Shown in pieces: positions 1 to 8,855 of a stretch of DNA of 64,000 bases. The DNA lies in the NCBI GenBank assembly GCA_052169645.1, contig JBQNCA010000008.1, forward strand, positions 1-64,000, given 5' to 3'. The DNA comes from JAIKWW01 sp052169645. Its GTDB lineage: Bacteria > Bacillota > Clostridia > Peptostreptococcales > Anaerovoracaceae. Position 1 is the stretch's first letter. Each line of letters starts with the position of its first letter. The notes below the pieces were generated by a model. That model searched no databases and had not been told where the DNA came from. It was given only the letters and a program-made list of their open reading frames with translations. The translations under genes were made by a program, and so were the position numbers.

Positions 1-66
1 CCCCGCTGCTTACAGCATAATACTCCCTTGTGACAAAACAGAAGCAAAGCCGCAACGATCTTCCGT

Positions 67-114
67 AAAAAAAGCAAACGCTCATACCCCTTGTTATAAG
101 GGATATGAGCGTTT
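67..114 (-). terminator. Rho-independent terminator of the serpin gene
   Basis: A 15-bp stem (76-90 pairing with 100-114, one A-C mismatch) built on AAACGCTCATA is followed on the minus strand by a run of seven T (67-73 on the plus strand reads as A). It lies just downstream of the serpin stop codon, so it most likely ends that transcript. Confidence 0.8.
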
Positions 115-146
115 AACATCTTAATTTGTTGCAAAAGTCATGGTAA

Positions 147-1916
147 TCAATTTACCATGGAATATCTTCCGCTAAAAAGAATTTCTTTTGAGTTATTGTC
201 GTAAATTGCAAATTGGAAAGGCTTGTCCGCTTTAAATACAACAGGTTCTTTAGTATCTCCCAAAGCGCTTGTAAGCCTCATAGCCACAACAGTAGCAGCG
301 GCAGCTTCCGTTCCTTCCTCATCAAGCTTTATATATGTGTTCTGTATAACATCTCCTATTGCCTGAGGCAGCTCCAGCATATCGGAGAAATCGGCATTAT
401 CGGAGAAGGCTTCCGTCATTCCCATATCTTTCAATATCTTACTGATATTCTTTCCGTATTTGATTTCAAATTTAGGCATAATCACATTTACCGGAACGGA
501 TGTGAGCTTTGCCGATTTGATAAGGGCATCCATGTCTACAGATTTATTTCCGTCCGCCAACACTACATACATGCTCAGCTTCACTTTTGAAAAAGTCTTG
601 TCAATCTTATCACCCTTCTTATAGCTGTTGTTATCATAAGGCAGAGATATCATTCTTACTCCGTCTCCCGAATAGTATTCTATATCTTCATTCAAATGCA
701 TGAAATCCGTCTTTACGGCTTTGCCGTCAGCCTGCATAAATTCATCCTTACTTGTATAGTCTTTATTAAAAACATTTTTCCATGCGGACTTGAAATATAT
801 AGTGTTTACGAGTGCTGATGAAAAATTCGGAGAATCCAGGCAATCTGTAATCTTACCTCTGGTCTTTTCACTTATCCAACCGTTTATCACTTTTAATGCG
901 TCACTTTCAGTTACGACTCCGACCTTCGCTCCGTAAAAATTATCGGCAAGCTTGCTGAATTCACTCTTAAATTTAGAATCCCCTACCTTGGATTTATTCA
1001 GCCATAAAGAATTATTCACATCCAAAGTTAATGCTTCGGCAGCTTCGGCATAAACAGCTTTCTGTAGCTTCGCGTCTTCATTGAATTTGTTGATATCCGA
1101 TATGCCGAGCACTGACAGCATTTCTTTTTTCGTACTGCCCGCAGCCCCGTTTGCAGTCATGGCAAGAGCAAGCTTTGCACTGTAAGGTGAAATAAGATAA
1201 TTCTCTGTTTCCGTCTTGCCTGCAGCTGCTGCAAACTTATCCGCAAAACTTTTATCGCCGGAAACCTGTGCCGAATTACCTTCATAAATAACAGAAATCA
1301 TAGCTGCCGCCTCCGCTCTGCTCACTTTACCGCTCGGACGGAAAGTATTATCGGGATATCCCTTAATTATGCCCGTTTCGACACAATTTTTCACGGATTC
1401 ATTTGCCCATTCGGGTATGCTCGCCGCATCGGCAAAGTTTTTTACTCCGATTGTATTCATAGACTTCTTAGTAGCATCCATAAATCTTTTTATAAAAACG
1501 GCAGCCTCTGCTCTGGTAACTTCACCATTCGGTTTAAATTTTCCGTTTTCATATCCGTATGCTATTCCCAGTGATACTGCCCATTCTATATTCTTGCTGA
1601 ACCAATCGGATCCGGCCACATCCGAAAACTTGGTATCGGAATTTGTTCCTACCGGCGTAATATTATCAATACCGTAAAGAAAAGTCAGAAATTCCGCTCT
1701 GCTTACGTTATCATCCGGTGCAAATTTCCCGTCCTTTCCTTTTACTACTCCTGCATCACTGAGCTTCTGTACGGGTGATGCATACCATTCATTATCCTTT
1801 ACATCGCTGTATTTTGCAGTCGCATTCGCAGCAACGCCGGGTTGAGCCGCTGCAACGCAGGCTACAACTGCAAATGCCGTCAGCTTTTTCATCAGCCCTT
1901 TCATTTTTTTATTCAT
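147..1916 (-). CDS. S-layer-anchored serpin (secreted protease inhibitor)
   Basis: 589 residues. An N-terminal signal peptide (about 1-33, Lys-rich then hydrophobic, AxA-like end) is followed by three SLH domains (about 34-205, each with a W/F-A-x-x-A-V and TRAE-type core) and a complete serpin fold (about 215-589). The reactive-centre hinge reads EEGTEAAAAT at 533-542, the small-residue pattern that lets inhibitory serpins insert the loop, so this should be a working inhibitor rather than a non-inhibitory relative. By simple counting P1-P1' would be Thr549-Ser550, but the loop is about six residues longer than in alpha-1-antitrypsin, so the scissile bond is uncertain. It should sit on the outer surface, bound to secondary wall polymer. 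The ribosome site AAAGGAGGAA precedes the ATG. The gene lies 41 bp behind the CoA-transferase with no terminator between them, so co-transcription is possible. Confidence 0.93.
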   Translation of the reverse strand: MNKKMKGLMKKLTAFAVVACVAAAQPGVAANATAKYSDVKDNEWYASPVQKLSDAGVVKGKDGKFAPDDNVSRAEFLTFLYGIDNITPVGTNSDTKFSDVAGSDWFSKNIEWAVSLGIAYGYENGKFKPNGEVTRAEAAVFIKRFMDATKKSMNTIGVKNFADAASIPEWANESVKNCVETGIIKGYPDNTFRPSGKVSRAEAAAMISVIYEGNSAQVSGDKSFADKFAAAAGKTETENYLISPYSAKLALAMTANGAAGSTKKEMLSVLGISDINKFNEDAKLQKAVYAEAAEALTLDVNNSLWLNKSKVGDSKFKSEFSKLADNFYGAKVGVVTESDALKVINGWISEKTRGKITDCLDSPNFSSALVNTIYFKSAWKNVFNKDYTSKDEFMQADGKAVKTDFMHLNEDIEYYSGDGVRMISLPYDNNSYKKGDKIDKTFSKVKLSMYVVLADGNKSVDMDALIKSAKLTSVPVNVIMPKFEIKYGKNISKILKDMGMTEAFSDNADFSDMLELPQAIGDVIQNTYIKLDEEGTEAAAATVVAMRLTSALGDTKEPVVFKADKPFQFAIYDNNSKEILFSGRYSMVN

Positions 1917-1957
1917 AAAATTCCTCCTTTAATCGACATTATCTAAAAAATATTTAT

Positions 1958-3328
1958 CTACAACAGCTTGCTGGAATTTTTCCAAATTCCCTGTCTTTCG
2001 GCGGATACCACCAACTCATCTCGAAAATCGGGATGTGCCAGTTCTATTATTTTTTCGGCACGTTCCCATGTCGAGAGCCCTCGAAGTTGTGCAATCCCAT
2101 ATTCCGTAACAATATAATCTATGGATGCACGTGGGCAGGTTACTATGCTTCCCGGAGGCATAAAAGGAACTACGAGAGATTCAACCGTTCCGTCTTTAAG
2201 TGTCTTTGTTGACGGTGTGCAAATAAAGCTTTTTCCGCCCTTTGACAGATATGAACCGAGTATAAAATCAAGCAATCCTCCTGTTCCGCTTATATGAAGA
2301 TGCCCTATGGATTCGGAATTAACCTGACCGTAAAGATCAATCTGTAGGCAGCTGTTTATTGAAATCATTTTATCTATGGAGCCTATAACGTCCATATTGT
2401 TTACATATCCTACAGGAGCACTCATGCAAACAGGATTTTCATCAAGAAAATCATACAGTTTTTTGGTTCCCTGAGCAAAAGTATATACCATTTTACCGTG
2501 GTCACGTTCCTTATTTCCGGTAATCTTGCCTGCTTCATACAAGTCTACAAAACTGTCAACAAACATTTCGGTATGTACACTGAATCCTTTTAAATCCGAC
2601 TTTGCAATCAGTTCCCCCAAATGATTGGGCATGGCTCCGATTCCAAGCTGAAGACAGCTTCCACTTTCTATAAGCGGCAATATATATTCCGCAATGGCAG
2701 AATCCGCTTCGCCGGCAGCTCTTATAGGCAGCTCGGGGAGAGGGTAATCGGCTTCAATAACAAAATCCGCTTCCGATATATTAACATAATTATCATGTCC
2801 GTGGCATGAAGGCATGTCTTTAACCTGTTCAAATATGACAATGTCTGCATTCTCCATTATCCCGTGCTGCTCCGCAACGGTGATTCCGAGATTGAAATTT
2901 CCATGCTTATCCATAGGACCTGTCATTATAAACGCTACATTCAGATGACCATGTTCAGCCCACCTTTTATCTCCCTGATGAAATAAGATCGGCATAAACC
3001 ATTCTCTGCCCATTTTATTGACAACCCTGTCTTTCTTGCTCATATGAGTAGATATTATTTTGAAATGTGTGCCGTCCGGATCCGCTTCTATGGTTTTATA
3101 GCTTTCAGGCAAGCTGTAATTTGTGCTGCACAGGGTTACATCCGTAAGCTCGTCCACTCGTCCTGCCAGGGCTGCTTCCAAATCTCTGCATACTCCTCCG
3201 AAACCTCCTACATGTACTCTGTCTCCGGATTTTACCACCTTGACGGCTTCATCCGCCGTGCGCAGCTTATTTTTATATTCCTTTTGCAAATCATCGGCAG
3301 CAGTAACGATATTGGCAAGATTTTTCAT
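1958..3328 (-). CDS. Acetyl-CoA hydrolase/transferase family CoA-transferase (4-hydroxybutyrate or butyrate CoA-transferase type)
   Basis: 456 residues, the usual length for the family. It moves CoA between acyl-CoA and an acid such as acetate in the cytoplasm. Visible landmarks are the TADEAVKVVKSGDRV start of the first half, LQLGIGAMPN, and HTEMF, whose Glu aligns with the glutamate that forms the glutamyl-CoA intermediate in 4-hydroxybutyrate CoA-transferase. YIVTEYGIAQLRG near the C-terminus is also typical. The exact acid substrate cannot be read from sequence: butyrate, 4-hydroxybutyrate and propionate enzymes all look alike here. The start is supported by GGAGGG 8 nt upstream of the ATG. 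Its neighbours give no pathway context, because no butyryl-CoA genes are in the window. Confidence 0.85.
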   Translation of the reverse strand: MKNLANIVTAADDLQKEYKNKLRTADEAVKVVKSGDRVHVGGFGGVCRDLEAALAGRVDELTDVTLCSTNYSLPESYKTIEADPDGTHFKIISTHMSKKDRVVNKMGREWFMPILFHQGDKRWAEHGHLNVAFIMTGPMDKHGNFNLGITVAEQHGIMENADIVIFEQVKDMPSCHGHDNYVNISEADFVIEADYPLPELPIRAAGEADSAIAEYILPLIESGSCLQLGIGAMPNHLGELIAKSDLKGFSVHTEMFVDSFVDLYEAGKITGNKERDHGKMVYTFAQGTKKLYDFLDENPVCMSAPVGYVNNMDVIGSIDKMISINSCLQIDLYGQVNSESIGHLHISGTGGLLDFILGSYLSKGGKSFICTPSTKTLKDGTVESLVVPFMPPGSIVTCPRASIDYIVTEYGIAQLRGLSTWERAEKIIELAHPDFRDELVVSAERQGIWKNSSKLL

Positions 3329-3514
3329 TATATAAGCCCTCCTATCAGCTTATTTCATATTATTTAAATAAATATTTGTCATACTGTTGATTTTAACATT
3401 ATTAAGACTATACGGCAATGTCCATAAACAATCCGTTTGTCTGCAGTAAACTGTAAAACCTATGTTCTCAGTCGATATGCTTTCCACTTCTGTCGTGACA
3501 GATTAAGCAATTCA

Positions 3515-4138
3515 TCAATACCCGTTGAGAACAAATCCGCTTTTCTGCGTTGCCACCGCCAAGCTGGTTCGTGATCTGAACCCTGTCTTTGACAACATCC
3601 CTTTTACATACTCGTGCGCCGTATTTGTTGATATTCCGATCTTTGAAGCGATTTCTTTATCCGTATATCCGTCCAACAGAAATCTGAGCACCTGAAGCTC
3701 TCTCGGCGTAAAATCCGTAGAACTTGCGTCTCCTATACGCAGTTCAGGAGTATGATCGGGGTATACGGATTCCCCTGCCATAGTTCTATCCATAAGTTCC
3801 TTTATCGAGTCCTGACTGAACTCTTTATACCAGAAGCTGTCAACTCCCGCATCCCTCGCTTTTTTTAGAAATGAATGCTCCGGCATGGAAGTTACAATTA
3901 TAATTTTAATTTCCGGATACTTCATTTTTATTCGTGCCGCAGCTTCAAGCCCGCTGGCACCCATATCCGTGCAGACATCCATTATGATCAAATCCACCTC
4001 TGACTGACTGCAAAAAAAATCCGCCATATCCGCATTAGTTATTGAATGGACCATACTGTAGCCTTCGCTTCCTTCAACTATCATTTCAAACAGCTGTTTA
4101 GGCATAGACTGGTCTTCTACTATCATAACCTTCGTCAT
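3515..4138 (-). CDS. LuxR/NarL-family response regulator
   Basis: 207 residues: a receiver domain (about 1-120) with acidic residues near EDQ, the phospho-acceptor Asp in LIIMDVCTD and Lys in WYKEF, then a LuxR helix-turn-helix (about 140-200; TPRELQVLRFLLDGYTDKEIASKIGIS). It binds DNA when phosphorylated. The gene overlaps the upstream sensor kinase by 4 nt (ATGA), which implies translational coupling and a dedicated partnership. The receiver is otherwise canonical. Its targets cannot be inferred; the CoA-transferase downstream on the same strand is one candidate. Confidence 0.9.
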   Translation of the reverse strand: MTKVMIVEDQSMPKQLFEMIVEGSEGYSMVHSITNADMADFFCSQSEVDLIIMDVCTDMGASGLEAAARIKMKYPEIKIIIVTSMPEHSFLKKARDAGVDSFWYKEFSQDSIKELMDRTMAGESVYPDHTPELRIGDASSTDFTPRELQVLRFLLDGYTDKEIASKIGISTNTAHEYVKGMLSKTGFRSRTSLAVATQKSGFVLNGY

Positions 4139-5442
4139 AATATAAGCCTCCCCTCCTTAGGTATCCAAAGCATCAATTTAAACATAGGATAAGATTCGAG
4201 CTTCATTTTGCCTCCCTCGGCTTCAACCCTTCTTCTGAGACCTGAAAGTCCACCGCCTTCCGTTACAGGTGCTTCGGGCTGTTTGCCGTTATTAAAAAAT
4301 TCAAAATACCATTGTTCGGAAAGCTCACTTGCATTTATAAAAAGTTCATTCCCGTTTGCATGGCGAACAGTATTTGTAAGAGATTCTTTTCCCGCATGTA
4401 TTAATATCTTAACAGCATTCCTGTCACTGTGAGGCATATCTCCGTACCAATTTATCTTGACTCCTATGGTCTTTGCAGCATAATTCAGTATCTTCAGATA
4501 GTCTTCACTTCTCTCGGGATCCGTTTCCAACCTCATTAAATTTACATTTCGCTTCCACATATCAAGCAGTTGCTCCGCATCCTGCTCGCTCATGCCGTTT
4601 TCTATAAAATATTTGGTTGAGAGAAGAACCTGTCCCAGTTCATCGTGAATCCTTATTTTTACTCTCAGAATTTCTTCCTCTCTGGTCATATCTTCAACCG
4701 TGTGATTGTAGTTTTGAAGCTTTACATTCATTTTCTGAAGCTTTTCCGTCTTTTCCTGAATGCGATTATAAATCTCATAAGCATCCGTCACATCTGCAGC
4801 TACTACTTGCCATGCAAAATTTTCTTCGTTTACTATCCTCTTTTTTTCAATAAACCAAACTTCCCCTGAATCCATCTTTATTATCAGATTATCAGCCGAT
4901 TCGGACTCAATCTCAGCGTCTTTTATGAAGCCGCCTCTCAGATTTCCCCAAAACTCATTGCCGTTATGAATCACATTGCCTGTAAGCTCACTGTACAGCA
5001 GACTCATTCGAGTATTTATCATTATAATTCTTCCGTTATCATAAAAGATACAAATGCCCGATGGAAGCTTATCTGCGCCTTCCTTAAGTGAAAAGGACGT
5101 CACATGTATTTTTTTCCAATGATTGAGTTTTATGTTTATTATTAAACTGCCTGCGATAAAAATTATGATCAACGGTATAAGAAGCACAACGGGCATCCGA
5201 GGTAAAAACCACGGTTCTTTGAATGATACATATTTGAACATCTGCATATAGTCACTGTTGAGAAGTATTACCTGTACCGTTACCTCTGCGACCAGTAATG
5301 CCACACTCAAGGTATTATAAAAAATCGTCATCCTGTATGCTATCCCCATAGCTACGGAATATATTGCAAAATAAATCATAATCATAAGAACGATTTCTAT
5401 AAAACCTCTGACGGCGATATCAAGTGAAGAGAACACAAGCAT
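4135..5442 (-). CDS. Membrane sensor histidine kinase (HisKA_3/NarX-like core)
   Basis: 435 residues. Three to four hydrophobic segments fill about 1-115, followed by a PAS-like stretch (about 125-225) that retains FYDNGRIIMIN, then a coiled-coil linker and the dimerisation helix. The phospho-acceptor is His266 in KIRIHDELGQ. The ATP-binding domain keeps its N box (ESLTNTVRHANG) and G box (GGGLSGLRRR), so the kinase looks complete. Its start codon follows directly on the stop codon of the upstream sensor-like gene (TAA then ATG), with a GGAGGAGGG ribosome site inside that gene's 3' end, and its own 3' end overlaps the response regulator by 4 nt. It should phosphorylate that regulator. The input signal is unknown. 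Confidence 0.88.
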   Translation of the reverse strand: MLVFSSLDIAVRGFIEIVLMIMIYFAIYSVAMGIAYRMTIFYNTLSVALLVAEVTVQVILLNSDYMQMFKYVSFKEPWFLPRMPVVLLIPLIIIFIAGSLIINIKLNHWKKIHVTSFSLKEGADKLPSGICIFYDNGRIIMINTRMSLLYSELTGNVIHNGNEFWGNLRGGFIKDAEIESESADNLIIKMDSGEVWFIEKKRIVNEENFAWQVVAADVTDAYEIYNRIQEKTEKLQKMNVKLQNYNHTVEDMTREEEILRVKIRIHDELGQVLLSTKYFIENGMSEQDAEQLLDMWKRNVNLMRLETDPERSEDYLKILNYAAKTIGVKINWYGDMPHSDRNAVKILIHAGKESLTNTVRHANGNELFINASELSEQWYFEFFNNGKQPEAPVTEGGGLSGLRRRVEAEGGKMKLESYPMFKLMLWIPKEGRLIL

Positions 5443-7149
5443 TTATGACGACCCTCCTCCTGAAAACTTCATGGAAATATAGCAGGTGTCACCTTCTTTT
5501 TCAAAAAAACAACTGCCTTTAAGATGATTTATCATAGCCAAATCCAAGTCCTCCGGATTAAGGCTGACGCCTTCAACAGCTATTCTCAGCAAAAGTCTTT
5601 CCGCATTTCCTCTCATGCTTATCATCATTATCTCCGCATCGGACATTACTGCTTCTATAACCGACTCGAACATCTCATATGCAACCACAACAGTCTCAGA
5701 TAAAAATTCTCCTTCATGCTCTGAATGCAACGATGCATATATATCGCAGGTATTCAGATAATCAACAGATTCTCTTATGCTGAAATACAACTCATCTAAA
5801 GGAAGATATTTTTTATTTTCCATCAATATGGTTAAATTGCTGTGTCGCTTTATATATGCATTTAAAACACATATCTCTGCCAACTTGCTTTTTAAATCTT
5901 TATCCGAAACGGCTGTGCCGTTCAAAAGCTCTTCCATATTCTGAAGCTGCGGCTTGACCTTTTCTGCGATTGTATCATATAGATGACTTTTGACTCTGAT
6001 TTTTTCTCTTTGACGCTTGATTTCATTCATTTCTTTAAGCAGTTCATTATAGCCTTCAAGCTTATGTGCCGTTTCTTCAAGCTGTTCTTTAAGTTCGTTT
6101 ACAATTGCAAAATTTTCCGTCCAATATATCCTGCCCCCGCTCACTTCATTTGAACACAATTTTATATCGGGATTTATAAATATGGATTCTTTCTTTGCCA
6201 TATCCAAATACTTTTTGTCTATTTCTATCGCATTCCTTGATTTATAGACTACATTTGCATCATTATCAAGTATCTGTAAGGAAATTGTGGATGCTGTAAA
6301 GCATTTTTCGTATCTCATATTCGAGGGAAACAATCCTGTGTTTATACAGTTCTCCATTATCATGATAAAAAAGAAACACAAACCCTCCGTTATCTCTACA
6401 GGTCTATGAGGAAGTATAAAGGGTCCGTTAACATACCAAACACCGTAACAAATCGCACCTGCCAACAACATCAGCGGACGCCAGACTTCCCTGCGGTTAT
6501 TCTCCACACTGTTCATAAAATATAACGACATTATTGTGGCAAGTATCAAAGCAAACATCCACGATATCGCAATAACATAAATCGGACCTCGGTTGAAATG
6601 ATCGCTGCTCCAAACCTCTCCCTCCGGAAAATTAAACGCAAGCTGATGATAATCATTTGAAAGCACGGCTATTATTATAATCGCTGCAAATACGAATAAA
6701 ATATTCCATTTTCCGCTTATTCGTTCTCTGTCGGTCTTACCCATATGCAATGCTGCCAAAAATGCAATCAAGGGCACTATTATCTGAGGAATATAATAAC
6801 AGTACCAAATATATCGACGTATATCGGGTTCTGCAAAAAATGCCCTGTATCTTGCAAATCTGAGCAAAAACCACATCAACAAAAAAAATCCCATTACTAT
6901 CATAGCTCTGCGGGCATAGGTCTTTACAATTCTCCAACGAACGGAGATCATCCAAATCAAAATCAGCCCCGCACATATAATCTGCCCGAATAAAAACGGT
7001 AATGAACTTGGATTTTTAGGCCACATATCAAAAGCATGTATAAACCCGTATAAGACAAAAAAAGCGATCCCGATCTTGAAAAGATTCCTTTTATACCATT
7101 CGGAAAATCTATATTCGTTTGAAGATTTTGCCGTTGTTACATTAGACAT
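5443..7149 (-). CDS. Multi-pass membrane sensor, probable histidine pseudokinase partner
   Basis: 568 residues from the chosen start. About eight hydrophobic segments span roughly 15-265, followed by a short sensor-like stretch, a coiled coil (about 355-390) and a C-terminal region laid out like a histidine kinase. The dimerisation helix reads IRVKSHLYDTIAEK; aligned with the neighbouring kinase (LRVKIRIHDELGQ) the phospho-acceptor His falls on Tyr391, although His389 lies two residues earlier. No N box or G box is recognisable in the last 170 residues, so ATP binding is doubtful. I chose ATG 7149, preceded by GGGGAAAA, because a longer reading from TTG 7182 would begin inside the terminator of the upstream gene. 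It probably modulates the adjacent kinase. Confidence 0.75.
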   Translation of the reverse strand: MSNVTTAKSSNEYRFSEWYKRNLFKIGIAFFVLYGFIHAFDMWPKNPSSLPFLFGQIICAGLILIWMISVRWRIVKTYARRAMIVMGFFLLMWFLLRFARYRAFFAEPDIRRYIWYCYYIPQIIVPLIAFLAALHMGKTDRERISGKWNILFVFAAIIIIAVLSNDYHQLAFNFPEGEVWSSDHFNRGPIYVIAISWMFALILATIMSLYFMNSVENNRREVWRPLMLLAGAICYGVWYVNGPFILPHRPVEITEGLCFFFIMIMENCINTGLFPSNMRYEKCFTASTISLQILDNDANVVYKSRNAIEIDKKYLDMAKKESIFINPDIKLCSNEVSGGRIYWTENFAIVNELKEQLEETAHKLEGYNELLKEMNEIKRQREKIRVKSHLYDTIAEKVKPQLQNMEELLNGTAVSDKDLKSKLAEICVLNAYIKRHSNLTILMENKKYLPLDELYFSIRESVDYLNTCDIYASLHSEHEGEFLSETVVVAYEMFESVIEAVMSDAEIMMISMRGNAERLLLRIAVEGVSLNPEDLDLAMINHLKGSCFFEKEGDTCYISMKFSGGGSS

Positions 7150-7168
7150 ATGCTTTTCCCCGATAGAC

Positions 7169-7207
7169 AAAAACTGCTGCAATACCTTCGTCAGGAAATT
7201 GCAGCAG
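7169..7207 (-). terminator. Rho-independent terminator after the symporter gene
   Basis: A perfect 10-bp stem (CTGCTGCAAT at 7174-7183 with ATTGCAGCAG at 7198-7207) has a 14-nt loop and, on the minus strand, a following T5 (plus-strand A at 7169-7173). It ends the symporter transcript and also fixes the start of the next gene to the ATG at 7149. Confidence 0.85.
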
Positions 7208-7242
7208 CATTTAAAACAACTTCTGTTTTTGCTATATATATG

Positions 7243-8505
7243 TTATTCCGCTTTATTTTCGCTTGCACGCAGCCCCTTGAAGGAGATATCTATAGCTTCG
7301 CCGTTTTTCTTGCGATGCATGAATTCTGCGGTTGCAGCAAATATAACATCTCCGGAAGAGTTTATTGCCGTTTCACAAGAATCCTGTATTACTCCTATTA
7401 TAAAGCCTACACCTACTACTTGCATAGCTATTTCAGCAGGAATTCCGAATAAAGAGCATGCCATAGGTATCAGCAGCAGCGAACCTCCCGCCACACCGGA
7501 AGCTCCGCATGCAGATACTGCGGCGAGCAAGCTCAGAATAATTGCAGACGGAATGTCAACATGAATATTCATAGTTGCAGCTGTTGCAAGCGTTAATATC
7601 GTTATGGTTATGGCAGCTCCGTTCATGTTTATTGTTGCACCCAGAGGAATTGACACCGAGTACAAATCACGATCAAGTCCAAGATTCTCACACAGACGCA
7701 TATTTACAGGAATATTTGCAGCGGAACTTCTTGTAAAGAAGGCTGTTATCCCGCTGTCCTTGCAGCAACGGAGAATCAGCGGATACGGATTCTTTCTCAG
7801 ACAAGCGAAGACAATTATAGGAATAACTATCAGAACCATGGCAACCATACATCCTACAAGGTTTAAAAGAAGTCTTCCGTATGTATGGAATATAGCAAGT
7901 CCGTTTTCGGAAACAGCCGAAAATACCAAGCCGCAGATACCGAACGGCGCCATATTGATTACCCACCTGACACATACGGTAACACCGGATGAAAGCTCCG
8001 ACAGTGCTCTCTTTGTGCTTTCCGATGCTATGAACTTCAATGCCACACCGAGCATTATCGACCAGAACAGTATCCCGAGATAATTACCTGTTGCAAGGGC
8101 ATTTACCGGGTTGTCTACACAATTTTTTATAAGAGTCTGCAATACTTCGAATATTCCGCCAGGAGCGGTTTCATCAGCGGCATCCGTAAGCGTCATCTTT
8201 ACAGGAAATATAAAGCTTACCGCTACTGCGAGCACAGCCGCCAGAAAAGTGTTCAGCAGATAAAGTGCAATTACATTTCTGAACTGCCTGCCTATTCCTC
8301 CGCCCGCCTGAGAAATTGACGCCAATACAAGTATGAATACCAGTACCGGGGCAATCGCTCTCAAAGCGCCTACAAAGACAGTTCCCAGCACTCCGACAGC
8401 TGTCGCCTTAGGAACGATCAGTGCAAGACCTGCGCCTATAATCATTCCTATAACTATGCGAAGTATCAGGCTGGATTCATTGTAAATTTTGATAACAGTT
8501 TTCAT
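7243..8505 (-). CDS. sstT: Sodium:serine/threonine symporter, SstT-like
   Basis: 420 residues from ATG 8505, close to the family length. It is a dicarboxylate/amino acid:cation symporter with eight hydrophobic segments and the re-entrant elements of the GltP fold. The opening GVLGTVFVGALRAIAPVLVFILVLASIS matches the serine/threonine branch rather than glutamate transporters, as does the SIPLGATINMNGAAITI stretch near the substrate and Na+ sites. It imports serine and threonine with Na+ across the cytoplasmic membrane. ATG 8505 is preferred over GTG 8523 because GGTGAGGAG lies between the two, 10 nt before the ATG. It is a single-gene unit closed by the terminator at 7169-7207. Confidence 0.88.
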   Translation of the reverse strand: MKTVIKIYNESSLILRIVIGMIIGAGLALIVPKATAVGVLGTVFVGALRAIAPVLVFILVLASISQAGGGIGRQFRNVIALYLLNTFLAAVLAVAVSFIFPVKMTLTDAADETAPGGIFEVLQTLIKNCVDNPVNALATGNYLGILFWSIMLGVALKFIASESTKRALSELSSGVTVCVRWVINMAPFGICGLVFSAVSENGLAIFHTYGRLLLNLVGCMVAMVLIVIPIIVFACLRKNPYPLILRCCKDSGITAFFTRSSAANIPVNMRLCENLGLDRDLYSVSIPLGATINMNGAAITITILTLATAATMNIHVDIPSAIILSLLAAVSACGASGVAGGSLLLIPMACSLFGIPAEIAMQVVGVGFIIGVIQDSCETAINSSGDVIFAATAEFMHRKKNGEAIDISFKGLRASENKAE

Positions 8506-8855
8506 GATAACAATTCTCCTCACCTTTAAAAGGATAACCCTGCAAGATTATTACAGGTCATACTTTTGCTTTGTATATTATTAAATCCATATACAAAGCT
8601 GTACGTTATAACAAAAAATATTGCTTGCTTAATGTGTAAAATATATTATAAAACAACACATTATCTTAAATAGATTAACCAATATTTCCTAAAATGGCAA
8701 CATATATTAATAAATATAATGAAATATTTTAAGTGACCGTTTCTTTTTTTATCTCCACTTTAATGTAATTGCTCTTTAATGCTTTTTTAAGATTATATAT
8801 ACAGACTGGTAAGAAAGTTTAGTGTACAATGTGTCTAAAATTAAGGAGAATACTT
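8506..8855. other. Divergent AT-rich intergenic region (350 bp)
   Basis: This stretch separates the divergently transcribed symporter and O-acyltransferase genes and must hold both promoters. It is very AT-rich, with several near-consensus -10 hexamers (for example TATATA around 8800), and I cannot choose confidently among them. I see no coding potential and no RNA structure. Confidence 0.6.

Noticed and set aside
1..66. GCAAAGCC-like sequence reminiscent of a cyclic di-GMP riboswitch
   Set aside because: Only a few bases match; the rest of the aptamer cannot be found, and the window edge cuts the region.
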